A stretch of DNA of 64,000 nt from Capitella teleta (lineage: Eukaryota > Annelida > Polychaeta > Capitellidae), in assembly GCA_000328365.1 (NCBI GenBank), contig KB310426.1, forward strand, positions 28,951 to 92,950, given 5' to 3'. The position numbers and the translations under genes are program-made. The notes under the pieces were generated by a model, which searched no databases, was not told where the DNA came from, and saw nothing but the letters and a program-made list of their open reading frames with translations. Below, piece after piece: positions 13,301-28,300 of this stretch (within the stretch, counting starts at the first letter, position 1; each line of letters opens with the position of its first letter).

Positions 13301-16300
13301 GACAGTCCTGTTTCACCTGGGCGACCTGTTTCTCCAGGCTGACCAGTAGCTCCAGTGGGTCCTCGATCTCCTCTTGCGCCATCTGGGCCATCCTGTCCCC
13401 GACTGCCTGCCTCGCCTTGAGAACCAGAAGGCCCAGTTGGACCTGTGGGACCAGATGGACCAATAGATCCTGTTGCTCCTTGCTGTCCAGGCTGTCCTCT
13501 GTTTCCAGAATCTCCGACATCACCAGTGTCTCCTCTTTCTCCTTGAGGGCCAGTTCTACCAGGTGAGCCAATTTCACCAGTTTGTCCAGTTGGACCGGAT
13601 GGGCCTGTTGGACCTCTTTCACCATTTGGACCAGGTTGACCACTAGGACCAAGACTTCCTTTCTCTCCCTTCTCTCCCTGTGCACCTCGGTTGCCCTGTG
13701 GACCACTTGGCCCTGCACTTCCAGAGGGTCCAGTAGGTCCTGTGGTTCCCGGCTCGCCAGTTTGTCCTGGTGATCCAATGCTTCCAGTGGGTCCTCTTTC
13801 TCCAGATGAACCTTGTTCTCCTGTTTGTCCATCTTGACCACGTTGACCTTGTGGTCCCTGTGGACCCTGGGTCCCCTTTTCACCTAAAAGGTATTCATGC
13901 ATTGAGTATACAGAGGTCAATAGTGTGTAATAAAATCTTACCTTTGGCACCATCAGCTCCAGTAGCACCAGTAGCACCAGTGCCTCCTGCAGTACCACGA
14001 CTTCCTTGTTGCCCTTGGGGTCCCATTGGACCGGTAGGTCCACTAGGTCCAGTGGGCCCGGATGGTCCTCTTTCACCCCTTTCTCCTGAAGATCCTTGGG
14101 ATCCAGTACTTCCAGTAGCACCAGCATTTCCTTTTTCTCCTTGTTCTCCTCGTTGACCACTCGGACCTGCAGGTCCAGTGGGACCTGAAGGTCCAGTAGG
14201 ACCTCGAGGACCACCAACTCCAGGCTGTCCAACAGTTCCTTGCTCGCCTCTCTGTCCACTTGGTCCGGTTGATCCTAAGGGTGGATAAAACAAGCATTGC
14301 AATTTGTTGAGAATCATCTTTTATCTCAATACTTTATTTTTTAAACTCTCTTTAAAGGAAAGCTGATAATTATTTGAATTACCTGTTGCACCGGGATCTC
14401 CTCTGTCTCCTGATTCTCCAGGTTGTCCAGATTCTCCTGGTGATCCTCTACTTCCAGATTGCCCTGTTGGGCCAGTTGGACCAGTGGGACCTGATGGACC
14501 CCTTTCTCCTTGTTGACCAGGCTGTCCTCTCTGACCAGTTTCTCCTTGTGAGCCTTGCTGTCCTTTGTTACCAAGCTGTCCTTTCACTCCTCGTGGTCCA
14601 CTTGGGCCAGATGGTCCGCTCGGACCACTAGGACCCTGACTTCCCTTTTCTCCATCTTGCCCAGGTGTACCTGAAGAAAAAGACAATCAGTGGTTTTATC
14701 AATGGTATATGCATAATGCATATGCGTACTATTAATAAGATCTCAAAGATGAAATCATTATCGTATTTTGTATTAGCGTTTAGAGCAAGTATTTGGATTT
14801 TACGCTATAGAAAATATATTTTCATTCATTCATTCATTCATTAAAGTTACTCTGTAAAGCAGTATATAATTACCGGGAGATCCAGCTTGTCCTTTTTGTC
14901 CAGTTGGTCCACTGGGTCCAGTCAATCCTGTTTCACCTGGTAATCCAATCTCACCAGTTGGTCCAGTCTGACCTCGCTGACCACTAGGTCCTGCTGAACC
15001 ATCTCTTCCTGGACTTCCGTCAGGACCTGATTCTCCCGGAGAACCTCTCTCTCCTTTAGAACCAGTAGGGCCAGAGGGACCATCTGGACCTCTTGAGCCT
15101 GCTGGACCAGTATTTCCGGGACTTCCTCTTTCGCCTGTTGGTCCTGAAGGTCCTGTTGCACCCTGCTGGCCACGATCACCATTTTGTCCTTGACTTCCTG
15201 TTTCACCTGGTGCCCCTGATGTTCCTTGAGATCCTTTCTCACCCTTTGGACCTTGAGTACCAGGAGATCCACTTGGTCCATCTGGACCACGCTCTCCCTG
15301 AGACCCAGTAGGGCCAGTTGGACCAGCACTTCCTGTAAATCAAGCGATAAGGGTAAATCTGAATACTGATAGGTGGGTCATTATTTACCTGCTGGTCCTG
15401 CTCTACCCTTATCACCCTTCTGACCACCGGGACCAGTCTGTCCTCTCTCGCCCTGTTCACCAGGCGATCCTGAAGGTCCAGTGCGGCCAGTTGGTCCAGT
15501 TTCACCTACAGCACCTTGTGGACCATCCAAGCCTGTGACACCGCTCTCTCCTTTGTCTCCTTTGATGCCAATTCCATCAGGACCCGTAGGGCCCCTAGGT
15601 CCTGTTGGACCAGTTGGGCCTGAGGGACCGCTAGGCCCACTTTGACCTGATGGACCTCTGCTTCCTTTCTCTCCATCTTGTCCAGCTAAACCAGGAGCTC
15701 CAGCATTTCCTGCCCGACCAGTGTCTCCTGAATCACGAAAAATGGTACATAATCCTGAAATATCATAATATTATTCATACCCTGATCGCCTCTATCGCCT
15801 TGAGAGCCTTGTGGTCCAGTAGGACCAGTGGTTCCAGGGCTTCCACGAGATCCTTGAGGACCTTGCTGTCCTGGTGAACCAGAAGATCCGATTGAACCTT
15901 TGGCACCCTTTGATCCCTGCTCTCCTCCCGGCCCAGTTGGTCCAGTTGGTCCTCTTTCACCTGAAGGGCCACTAGGTCCTGTTGGGCCAGTGGGGCCTGA
16001 GGGACCTGAATCACCACGCTCGCCGGTCTGCCCGGACGGACCTGATGGTCCAGGAGAGCCATCCTGTCCCTGTGATCCTTTTGTGCCTTTCGTGCCTTGA
16101 GTTCCTTTTTCTCCTGGAGATCCACTAACGCCAGCAGGTCCAGTTGGTCCAGTTGGACCAGTTGGCCCATCTTGGCCAAGTTGTCCTTTAGAGCCTTGTT
16201 GACCAGTTGCTCCAGTAGCACCTGGCTGTCCTCTCTGTCCTTGTGGTCCACTCTGTCCACCTTCACCAGATGGACCAGTTGGTCCAACTGCTCCACTTGG

Positions 16301-19300
16301 GCCAATAGGACCCAAATCTCCTGTTTCACCAGGTGCTCCTCTTTCTCCTTGAGAACCTGGCTGCCCATCAGAACCTCGTGATCCCTGAGGTCCACTGGGT
16401 CCGATTTCTCCAGTTTCACCAGGCTGGCCTCTTTCCCCCTTCTGTCCACTTGGTCCAGTTTGACCTCTCTGACCTGCAAAAAAAATGATGAGGTATAATT
16501 AAAACAGGAGCTGCTGTTTCATACCTGAGGAACCATCTCGACCAGGTTGACCAGTTTGACCAGTTTCTCCAGTTTCACCAGGAGATCCTCTCTGTCCAGA
16601 TGGCCCACTTGGTCCTGTTGGTCCAGTTGGGCCTGTTTCTCCAGCTGCTCCTTGTGGGCCAGCTGGTCCACTTGGACCAGAAGGACCGGTTTCTCCATCA
16701 GTTCCCTTGTTTCCCTTCTCTCCTTGGGATCCTGAAGGACCGGTTGGTCCTGCTGGTCCCCGAGAGCCTTGATTTCCAGTGGGCCCAGGTGATCCTCGCT
16801 CACCTGTGAATGTTTTTGTGTCAATTTTTGCAAAGATAAAACTTGCTTTTCTCAATCACTTACCCTGTTGTCCACTTGGACCGGTTGCTCCTGTTGATCC
16901 TTGATCTCCTGGGTCTCCACCATCACCACGCTCTCCTGTTTGTCCAGATGGTCCTGTCTGTCCTCTTTGACCACTGGGACCTGTGGGTCCACTTGGTCCT
17001 CTTTCTCCTTGTTCACCCTGTTGTCCCTGCTGCCCAGACTGGCCTATTAGGATAATCAATGCATGTAATCTTATCTCATGATTATGCATAAGGGTCATTT
17101 TACCTTGCGTGCCCTTTTCTCCCTTAGTGCCCTTTTGACCTGATGCACCACTTGGTCCACGGTCACCTCTGTCACCTGATGCTCCACCGGGTCCAGATGG
17201 ACCAGTAGGTCCTCTTTCTCCCTGGTCTCCACGCTCTCCTGTTTGACCTGTTTGTCCTGGAGCACCACGCTCGCCAGATGGACCGGTCGCTCCAGTTGAA
17301 CCTGCATCTCCAGATTCTCCTGCTGGTCCTCGTGGCCCGGATGGGCCGGAAGGTCCAGGACTTCCATCTCTTCCTGGAGATCCGGTTGCACCTGTTGCTC
17401 CGGTGCCACCAGTATCTCCACGGTCACCTTGGGAGCCTCTTTCGCCACTTGGTCCTTGTGGACCAGATGGCCCAGAGGGACCACTGATGCCAGTTGGACC
17501 AGAGGGTCCTCTATCACCACGTTCTCCTTGTGGGCCTGCTCGTCCAGTGGCTCCAGTATCACCAGTATCTCCCCTATCGCCTGATTCCCCAGGCTGTCCA
17601 TTCTGTCCTCGTTCTCCTGTTTGACCAGTTGGTCCTGTAGGGCCAGTTGGGCCAGTAGGACCAGAAGGACCAGGATCTCCTCTCTCTCCAGATGGTCCAG
17701 TTCTTCCAGTTTGCCCGTCAGATCCATCATTTCCTCTCTCCCCTTTAGTGCCTTGATCTCCAGGATCCCCAGCCTGTCCGCTTGGGCCAGTTGGTCCAGA
17801 AGGACCACTTGGCCCACTTGGTCCAGTTGGCCCTTGAGGACCAGTTTCTCCTGGAGAACCAGGCTGGCCATCAGGTCCCCTGTCACCACGATCGCCACTT
17901 CGTCCTGTTGCACCAGTCATGCCTCTATCTCCTGTATCACCTGGTTGTCCTGATTGACCTTGACTTCCTCTCTCTCCAGAGGGTCCACTTGGTCCTGTTG
18001 GACCACTTGGTCCAGGGTCTCCCCTTTCACCATTTGGCCCAGATGGTCCAGTTTGACCTCTCGGGCCTGATTGTCCTGTTGGGCCACTAGGGCCGGTTGG
18101 CCCAGTTGGTCCACTCGATCCTTTCTCTCCAGTTGATCCAGTGGCTCCAGTTGCTCCTGAAATTAAATTTAATTCACTGTGCTATTTGGACACCTTGATT
18201 AACAAGAACTGTCCTAGTATAATTTAGTATTTAACAAACAGGTACCCAAAACTAATGCAATTACAGCTGAATGTGTGAAACTTTATAATAATAATAATAA
18301 TAATAATAATAATTTATTTCGTACAAAAACATGTACAGGATAAAATGAACGGATAAAGAAAAACAAAAACGATAAAGGTAAAGGTAATGGTAATGGTAAA
18401 TATAAGTGCATGCAATAATCCAAATGTGAAACTATGCTGTGCTATACAACGAGTGAGAGAGAGAACCTGTGCCAAACTAGAAAAAAAAATTATGCCTCAG
18501 CATTCTAATATAAATGTATTTCATAGGTCATTTGCTTCGGACCAGCCAATTCAGATTTTGTATAGTATGATATTCTGCTTTTATCTGTAATGCACTACCA
18601 AATTAATAAAGGCTGCATAGAAATAAATTACAAACAAAGCAAAAAAAAACCCAAAAAAACTTAACAATTTAAAACACGTTGTGCCATGCATGATCAACAA
18701 CCAACTATAAGCAGTGGATTTTATTTAAAGAAATATAACAGACCTTGAGGACCAATTCCTCCATCAGATCCAGGTGTTCCTTGGCTACCCTTTTCACCAG
18801 CAGGTCCTCTTGGTCCAGTAGGTCCAGTTGGTCCAGCTGAGCCATCCCGTCCATCTGAACCAGATGGGCCTTGGGACCCTTTCTCTCCTTGAGGTCCTGA
18901 CTGGCCGGTTTGTCCCTTTGAGCCCTTCTCTCCTTTGTCACCAGGATCTCCAGATTCCCCTCTATTTCCAGACGGACCAGATGGTCCTGAGGGACCAGAT
19001 GGACCAGTTGGACCCCTCTGTCCTTGAACACCATCTTGGCCTCGTGATCCAGGCTGACCAGAAGGACCACTGGGTCCTGAAGGCCCAACAGCACCTCTTT
19101 CTCCAGTCTGTCCAGGTGATCCTTGAGGCCCTTGTTCACCAGGTTGGCCAGTTTGGCCTACAGGACCATTAGGTCCAGTTGGACCAGTTGGTCCAGTGGG
19201 ACCTGATGGACCACTTTCTCCTCTTTCACCAGAAGGTCCAATTGGTCCAATCGAACCTGTTTATTCCTCATTTGATCATACATTTACACCTTGACAGTAA

Positions 19301-22300
19301 TTATTACCTGGTGTGCCTGAAGTGCCTTGTGATCCTTTCGGCCCTTGTTGACCTTTTGGGCCTGGAGAACCAGTTTCTCCAGTTCGTCCAGTGGATCCAG
19401 TGCCTCCTGTAGCACCAGTAGGACCCGGCGGCCCACGATCTCCTGACTCCCCTTGTGGGCCAGGTGATCCTTGCTGACCAGGTTCTCCAGTTTGTCCTGG
19501 ACTTCCAGATTGCCCTTGTTCACCCCGTGGTCCTGTTGGACCTGTTGGTCCAGTAGGTCCCTCTGGACCTCTCTCTCCACGACCACTGCTTTGACCAGCT
19601 GGACCCTGTTGACCCTTTGCTCCCTTCGCACCTTTGTTTCCACTTGGTCCGGAGGGCCCAGGAGTTCCCGTCTGGCCTGGCGCTCCAGGCTGTCCATCAG
19701 ATCCTTAAAAAACAAACATTCAAATTCCGCTACATGCACTGCGTGTTTTAACGCACCTGGACGACCTGATGGACCTATGGCTCCTGGGTTACCAGGATCT
19801 CCACCATCACCAGTTTGTCCTCGTTCTCCAGTCTGACCTGTAGGACCAGTTGGTCCAGTAGGACCAGTTGGCCCAGTTGGCCCATCTGATCCACGTTCTC
19901 CTTGAGACCCTTGACTTCCATCAGTTCCAGGTTCACCTCTTGAGCCCTTCAGTCCCTTATCACCAGACTGTCCAGTCCGTCCATTAGGACCAGATGGTCC
20001 AGTAGGACCTGTTGGACCTGTTGGACCACGTTCACCAGGAGAACCCTGAGAGCCAGGTGATCCTGTTTCACCAGTAGGCCCACTTGGTCCTGAGGGTCCC
20101 GTAAATCCTGTAGCCCCTTGCGGTCCTGTTTGACCTCTTGATCCTGAGCTTCCAGGTTGACCTCGCTCCCCTGAAGGACCAACTGGCCCTGATGGTCCAG
20201 AAGGACCTGTTTGACCAGGAGTACCCCTTTCTCCTTGTGATCCTTGAGGGCCTGGTGTTCCATTTGATCCTGGTGTCCCGGTATCACCTCGATCACCGGT
20301 GTCTCCAGGTGCTCCAGCTTCACCCTGGGTTCCTTTCTGTCCAGATGAGCCGGTTGGTCCAGTTGGTCCTCTTGGACCTGATGGACCACTTGGACCACGG
20401 CTACCAGCATTCCCAGATGATCCTGATGGCCCTGATGGCCCAGTTTCTCCCTTAGCTCCCTTTGAGCCCTTCAGCCCCTGATCTCCTGACTCTCCAGACT
20501 GCCCTGCAGAGCCAGTTGGACCACGAGGTCCACTAGGTCCTGTGGGCCCAGAAGGTCCGGATTGTCCAGTCTCTCCGGGTTCACCTCTAGGGCCACTAGG
20601 TCCGGTTGGACCAGTTTGTCCTCGATCACCAGAATCACCAGATGGACCGGTTGGCCCGGTCGGTCCTGTTGGTCCTGATGGCCCAGATGGACCAGTTTGT
20701 CCACGTGACCCTGTTGAATAATCAAAGCATTCATAGAATATTCCAACATTCTCAATATATAAAATTCTTACCATCGCGACCTGGGCTACCAGGTGTACCA
20801 GAAGCTCCTTTATTGCCCTTTTCTCCTTGAGGTCCTGCAGGCCCTGATGGTCCTGATGGTCCATCGGACCCTTGAGATCCACTTGGTCCTGTTGGTCCTT
20901 GTGAGCCTTGCTCCCCCTTGCTGCCATCATTACCAGCTGCACCTTGAGAGCCCTTGGATCCTTTGATTCCTTTGTCACCACTTTGTCCCCTAGACCCAGA
21001 TGGCCCACTGGGTCCACTTGGTCCAGTTGGACCTGTCTGTCCATCCTGACCAGACGGTCCAGGCTGCCCTCTTTCACCAGTAGGTCCAGATGGGCCACTA
21101 GGCCCACTTGGTCCAGTCAATCCAGTATCTCCAGGTTCTCCCCGTTCTCCAGAAGGGCCCCTCTGACCAGTAGGACCTGAGGGTCCAGTCGGTCCAGAAG
21201 GTCCAGATTGACCTCTTTCTCCAGTTTGACCAGTTGTTCCCATTGGTCCTTGAGATCCACTTGGACCCTGTGGTCCACTTGGTCCTGTAAGGAATATATG
21301 AGGTCCCAATGCTTGCACACCACAATTATTACTATCGTACCTTGAGGTCCAGGTGAACCTGATGATCCCTTGGCTCCCTTTGTGCCTTGGCTTCCTTGTG
21401 GCCCTCTATCTCCTTGAGGTCCTGTATTACCACTTGGACCTGTGGGTCCACTTGGTCCACTAGGTCCACGTTGCCCCTGGCTTCCTGAAGGTCCTGATGG
21501 GCCCTGGCTTCCCTTTTCTCCACGAATTCCACTTGGTCCACTAGGCCCAGCAGGGCCAATCGAGCCCATGTTTCCTTTGTCGCCTGGTTGTCCACGCTCT
21601 CCTTGAGGACCGCTTGGACCAGATGGACCAGATGGTCCAGTTGGTCCAGTTTGACCTGTTTCACCTGGCCTTCCAGATGCACCAGTTCCTCCAGTGTCTC
21701 CTTTTTGACCTTGTGGACCAGTTGGACCTGATGGTCCTATTGGTCCTGATGGACCAGGTTGACCATCAGAGCCAGATGAACCTATTTTGTTAATGATTTA
21801 TGATTGATCTTTACAATTAATTAAAGAAGTCCTACCTGTGGGACCTGTTGGTCCAGTTTGCCCTTGAGGACCTCTGTCTCCACTGGGACCTGTAGGTCCT
21901 GTTGGTCCTGATGGGCCTGATGGGCCTGATTGTCCTGGACTTCCTGTCTGACCAGGAGATCCTGAATCTCCGGTATCTCCTCGCTCACCAGTTGGTCCTG
22001 ATGGTCCACTCGGTCCTAAAGGTCCTGTAGGACCACTGGGACCCATAGGTCCTGTTTGTCCAGATTGTCCAGTTTCACCTCTCTGACCACTTTGTCCCTG
22101 TGGACCACTTGGTCCATCAGGTCCTGAAATGCAATTATATTACGCTTTAAATACACTCTGCATAGCTGTCAAAACATCATTTTTTTAAACATGCATAACT
22201 TAAGATGGAAAAAGTCATACACCTAAATTTCATGAGATAATGACATTCTGTTGATTATTACCCATCTGCTGAGCAGTTTGCTAATGGTTATGATTCTAAC

Positions 22301-25300
22301 CTTGAGGTCCAGAGGGACCAGAGGGACCCCTTTGGCCCTGTCCACCCTTCTGTCCCTTAGGGCCCTGTTGGCCTTGTTCTCCAGTTGAACCACTTGGCCC
22401 AGATGGACCAGAAGGTCCAGATGGCCCTAGGCTGCCTTTCTGACCCTTAGGTCCGGTTGACCCAGGTTGTCCTCTCTCTCCAGATTGTCCTGATGGCCCA
22501 GAAGGACCAGCTGGACCAGTTGGCCCACTTGGTCCTTGTTGTCCATCAGGCCCAGTTGGTCCTAGATGAAAGGAAAATGTTTATATCATAATGAATTCAA
22601 CTGAATAGATAAATGACAAACCTGAAGGTCCAGTGGGTCCAGAAGGCCCTCGTTCTCCTTGTGGACCAGGGGATCCCGTCTCTCCTGAAGGACCAGATGG
22701 ACCTGTTTGTCCCTGTGAGCCTTTTTCACCAGCACTGCCTTGTTGACCTTTAGGTCCAGTGGAACCAGTGGGGCCCGTAGGTCCACTTGGCCCTGATGGA
22801 CCAATAGATCCTGCACGTCCAGGGTCGCCTGATGGTCCAGTTTGTCCAGTTTGTCCAGGGCTTCCTGAAAGCCAAACCACGAGTACAATGATGCTCACAA
22901 TCTTTTGTTAGCACTCACCCTGTTCCCCGGTGGGACCGCGATCACCTTTGGCTCCCGAGGGACCTGATTGGCCTTGTGAACCACGTTCTCCTGTTGGGCC
23001 AGAAACACCAGGGTCACCCCGATCACCTTGTTGACCTCGTTCGCCAGAGCCTCCAGTAGCTCCGGTTGGGCCAGCATTTCCTTTTTGTCCTGAAGGACCA
23101 GATGGTCCTGATGGTCCAGGTTGTCCTCGAGGACCTGAAGACCCGGTTGGTCCAGAAGGGCCTGTTGGACCAGACTCTCCAGTCTGCCCCTGGTCACCCC
23201 TATCTCCACTAGGCCCACTTGGGCCTGTGGGTCCTGAAGGCCCTGTTGGTCCAGTTGGTCCTGATGGTCCAGTAGATCCTTGATCCCCAGTATCCCCAGG
23301 CTGACCAGACTGTCCAGATGATCCTGCTTCTCCCTGACTTCCTTTTTCACCTTGGGGTCCTTGGGGACCACTAGGGCCAGAAGGACCACTTGGTCCAGAT
23401 GGTCCTTGAGAGCCTTTTGTTCCCTTTGGTCCAGATTGACCAGCAGATCCTTGTGGTCCACTTGGTCCACTTGGTCCTTGTGATCCCTTTTCTCCTTGAG
23501 GTCCTGATGGTCCACTGGGTCCACTTGGACCTATAAATTGCATGATTAAAAGCAGCTAAGCTAAACAGAGAATATTATGTGCTCACCTTGTTGTCCATCT
23601 GGTCCTTGAGCTCCTTTTTCGCCTGAAGTTCCAGTTGGTCCTGAGGGACCGCTTGGTCCTGTTGGACCTGAGGGTCCAGTCGGCCCACTTGGTCCTGGAT
23701 CTCCCCGATCCCCTGTTTGATTTATTCCGCATTTAAGACCATGGCTGTGGTTTCATGAGTAAACTTATTCACCTGTCTCTCCTCTTGACCCCTGTGAACC
23801 TTGCTCACCAGCAGGTCCAGTTGCACCCGCTTGTCCTGACTCGCCTGTTTGCCCACTGGGACCACTTTCACCTGTGTTATGCTTGTTTAGTAGTTATAGC
23901 ATACTTATATATGTATAGCATATTTTCTACTGATATGGATGCATAAAACCGTTCACACCTTATATACAATTCATAACCAGTTCACTTTCTTTCTGCAGTC
24001 TTGAAATTATTGTAATGAAATACCCTGTGACAACACTGGCACAATAATTTTGCCTCACACCCCTTTCTACATCAAAATTGACATACATGCGGTTGAATAT
24101 GATGGCGTCTGATGAATTAATTTAACAATACAATTTCATGTCTAATTGCAACATAAAATTAATGTCCAGAAAATGTAATAATAAATAAATAATATAATTA
24201 TATTACCTCTATTTCCAGTAGCTCCAGTTGCACCTTGCTGTCCAGGCCGGCCATCAGATCCACTAGGACCAGTAGGACCTGTGGGACCTCTTTCTCCAGT
24301 GGGTCCAGATGGACCTGATGGGCCTGTTGGGCCACTCTGGCCAGGTTGCCCAGACTGTCCCTTAGGACCTTGTGGACCTGGTTGTCCTGTTGGTCCGGTT
24401 GATCCAGTTCCACCGGTTGGGCCTCGATCTCCCCTTTCACCAGATTGCCCTGGTCGTCCAGTTTCACCTGGCTGACCTTGAGAGCCCTTTTCTCCACTTG
24501 GGCCACTTGGGCCAGATGGACCACTTGGACCAGTTGGTCCACGATCCCCAGTTTGCCCTGTAAAGATCACGCATGTTTCTAAAATTCATCATAAACAACC
24601 CATAACAAAACCTTTAGGTCCATCTTGGCCTGTCTGTCCAGTTTGACCACTATCTCCTCTTTCGCCAGAAGGTCCAATGGGTCCAGATGGACCAGTAGGT
24701 CCTGTGGGCCCAGATGGTCCTTGACTTCCTTGTGGACCAGATGGACCTGAGGGACCAGTAGGTCCTAGTTGACCTTTGGGTCCAATCTGACCAGTTTCGC
24801 CTCTTTCTCCAGGTGAGCCAGAAGGACCAGGTTGACCATCAGATCCTTTCTCACCTGGGCCGCCACTCTCCCCTGTGGGACCACTAGGTCCAGTTTCACC
24901 TCGTTGACCAGTTGGACCTGATGGACCAGTAGGGCCTGAGGGACCTGTTCGTCCATCTGGGCCACTAGTTCCTTTGGAACCTTGGGGACCTGTTTCACCA
25001 GTTGCCCCGGTTGCTCCTGTTGGACCTCTAGATCCTGTAGGACCAGCTTGCCCGCTTGGTCCTGGACGACCGGTAGGTCCCGGCTGACCAATGTCCCCTC
25101 TATCACCGGTATCTCCTGTTTCACCAGAGTTTCCAGTTGGCCCTCTGTCCCCAGCAGGACCTGAAGGACCCATTTGGCCAGTACCACCTGAAATTAGTGA
25201 ATGTGTTAGGAATCAATGCATTGTGGCAAAGCACAGAAATGTACGATTCTCAATTACATTAATTTTTACACAAACATTTGAGCAATAAAAGATATCAATC

Positions 25301-28300
25301 CATGGAGAAAGGTCAGGCAAAATGCAGCCTCTGTCCAACCTGTTGATCCTGTCTCCCCACCAACGCCTTGCTCTCCACGCTGGCCTTTTGGTCCGCTTGG
25401 CCCGGTAGGTCCCTGAGGTCCAATTGGACCAGTTGGTCCAGACGGTCCTGTTTCTCCTCTCGACCCAGATGGACCAGATGGTCCAAGATCTCCTGAAGGA
25501 CCAGTTGGACCTGTTGGACCAGCTTCCCCTTTAGGCCCACTTGGTCCAGTTGGACCTGATGGTCCTTGCGGTCCATCTCGTCCAGATTCACCAGTTGGTC
25601 CTGATGGTCCAATTTCTCCAGTTGGTCCTCTTGATCCTTTGCTTCCAGCTGGTCCTGATGGTCCTGGCTGTCCTGATGTGCCGGTTGGGCCCCTTTGTCC
25701 AGATTGACCCTGGGGGCCAGTTGGTCCTGTAGGTCCACTTGGTCCTGCAGGCCCAGTGGCTCCAGTTGCCCCAGTTTCTGATGACCCTGGAACTCCCGGG
25801 CTCCCTGTGGGTCCCTGGGGCCCTTGTTCTCCTGTGGGACCTGATGGTCCGGATGGTCCAGATGGTCCAAGTTCACCTTTAGTTCCTTTAGGTCCAGACT
25901 GACCAGGTTGACCTGAAGAAGAGTGTGCAAATGTTTAAACTTGTAACCACCCCTTCTATAATACCTATGTACATTAACAGTTCACTGATCATGTAATATT
26001 TGGAGTATCATGCCAGTATTGAATGCCAAAATTGTGACTAATTATAACAATTTAATTAATTGTATGGGGCACCAGTCCATGTTTCGATCTGTCCTGGAAA
26101 GCCTTGTTCCATATGAACAAAGTATGTTTCGATTCCTCATTTGCCAAAGCCTGTACAAGCTACAATATCTAATAATACACAATAACAAACTAATTCCCTT
26201 CATCATTCAAAGCTCTAATTGAATGTAACATACAATCATATAGGTCTTCTTATCTTCCCCTATTGCAAATTTGCTTTCAAATTGTGTGCTAAGACCCCTC
26301 ACATTCCCACATGTTTATATCCACATTGAATCAGAAAGAAACGTTACCTGATTGGCCGCTTGGACCACTTGATCCTTTAGATCCCTTTGAGCCTTGTGGG
26401 CCAGATGGTCCAGATGGGCCCGATGGGCCGGAGGGGCCAGTTGGGCCAGAGGGCCCTGATGGACCCCGCTGCCCAGATGGTCCCTGAGATCCCTTTTCAC
26501 CTTGAGGACCAGATGGACCAGAAGGTCCAGTGGGCCCCGAAGGACCAGTTTGACCAGATGGTCCAGTTTGACCTAAATGAAGAATAGTTAATAAATTAGG
26601 AATAGGTTTAGTGGAATCTACAAATCATACACACCCGACTGTCCAGATGGTCCTCTTGGACCTGACTCCCCAGTGGGGCCAGTTGGACCAGAGGGGCCAC
26701 TTGGTCCTGCTGGACCTTGCTGACCAGATTCTCCAGTCTGCCCAGTTTGACCTTTGGTTCCTTTGTCACCATCCTCGCCTCGACTTCCAGTTTGTCCACT
26801 TTGACCAGATGGACCTCTATCACCTGTTGGTCCTGAAGGACCACTAGGACCAGTTGGTCCATCAGGCCCTGTCGGACCTGCTGGGCCCGTCGGTCCTGAA
26901 GGACCAGTAGGACCAGAAGGACCAATAGGTCCCCTATTTCCAGATGGACCACTTGGGCCACTTGGGCCACTTGGTCCAGATGGGCCAGGTTGCCCGATTT
27001 GGCCTATGATAAGAAAAAATGATAATATGTTTGGGAAAAATTCATTCTCACCTTTCAAACCAGGTTGGCCAGTTTCACCAGATTGCCCCTGCTCCCCTTT
27101 AGTGCCTTGAGGTCCAGTAGGACCTGTTCGTCCAGATGGTCCAGTGGGCCCAGAGGGTCCTTGTTCTCCTCTCTCAGCACTTCCTGTTGGGCCAGAAGGT
27201 CCTGTTGGACCTGTTGGACCTGTTGGGCCTCGATCTCCCTGTGATCCTGTTCCCCCAGTGGGTCCAATGTTTCCCTTATCTCCTTTTGGACCAGTAGACC
27301 CTGATGGACCAGATGGCCCACTGGGTCCACTTGGCCCACTTGGTCCAGTCGGCCCACTAGGCCCAATTTCACCTGGGCGGCCAGATTCCCCTGTTGGGCC
27401 AGAGGGTCCTGTCGGTCCAGAAGGTCCTCTTGGACCAGATGGGCCAGTTGAACCAGTTTGTCCCCTGTCTCCTTTATCACCACTTGGTCCACTTGAACCT
27501 GCTGGTCCTGTTGGACCAGTTGGGCCTCTATCGCCAGTTGGTCCTGGAGATCCTTGACTGCCGGTCTCTCCTTGTGTGCCATCTTGGCCTGTAGGTCCAG
27601 TATTACCTGTAGCTCCTGTTGAACCTTGTTGTCCTTTCTGTCCTTGTGGGCCTTGTGGTCCACTAGGGCCTGATGGGCCTGATGGTCCTCTGTCACCAGA
27701 TGGACCAGTTTGTCCTGAAGGACCTGGTAAGCCAGTGTCTCCTCTTTGCCCACTTGGTCCAGTATTTCCAGTAGGACCTGATGGACCTGATGGACCAGAT
27801 GGTCCACTTGGTCCAGAGGGCCCAGTTGCGCCAATGGAACCTTTTTCTCCTTTGTCTCCTGATGAGCCTGATGGTCCTGATGGTCCTATCGGCCCAGCAG
27901 GTCCACTCGGGCCAGAGGGACCACTTGGACCACTTTCTCCAGATGGGCCAGAAGGTCCTTTAATTAGGAATGAGGTTGATTCCTTCAGGATCACTGTTCA
28001 TCCACTAACCTGTCGCCCCAAGATTTCCCTTACTTCCTTTGTCACCAGTCTGTCCAGTCTGTCCTGTTGGCCCTGCTGGTCCACTTGGTCCACTTGGTCC
28101 TGTAGGTCCTGTTAGACCATCGGGCCCTGGTTGACCTAATAAGCAGAAAAATTGCAATAAAGTGGTGTTCGGAATTTGTTTTCCTTATCCATACACTCAA
28201 ACAGTGCACAGTATGGCCTGTTTACTTGACAAGAGAAAGAATTGTTTGAGGGATGATCACTTTTGTATTCTTTTTTTTTATTTAAAAAAAAATGATTGCA

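Noticed and set aside
480-28115. Long plus-strand ORFs reading GPxGPx or LVxLDQ-type repeats opposite the collagen exons
   Set aside because: Gly (GGN) and Pro (CCN) codons are reverse complements in their first two bases, so a GPx repeat yields collagen-like and other open frames on the antisense strand. They do not respect the splice sites and stop at introns. They are shadows of the real gene.
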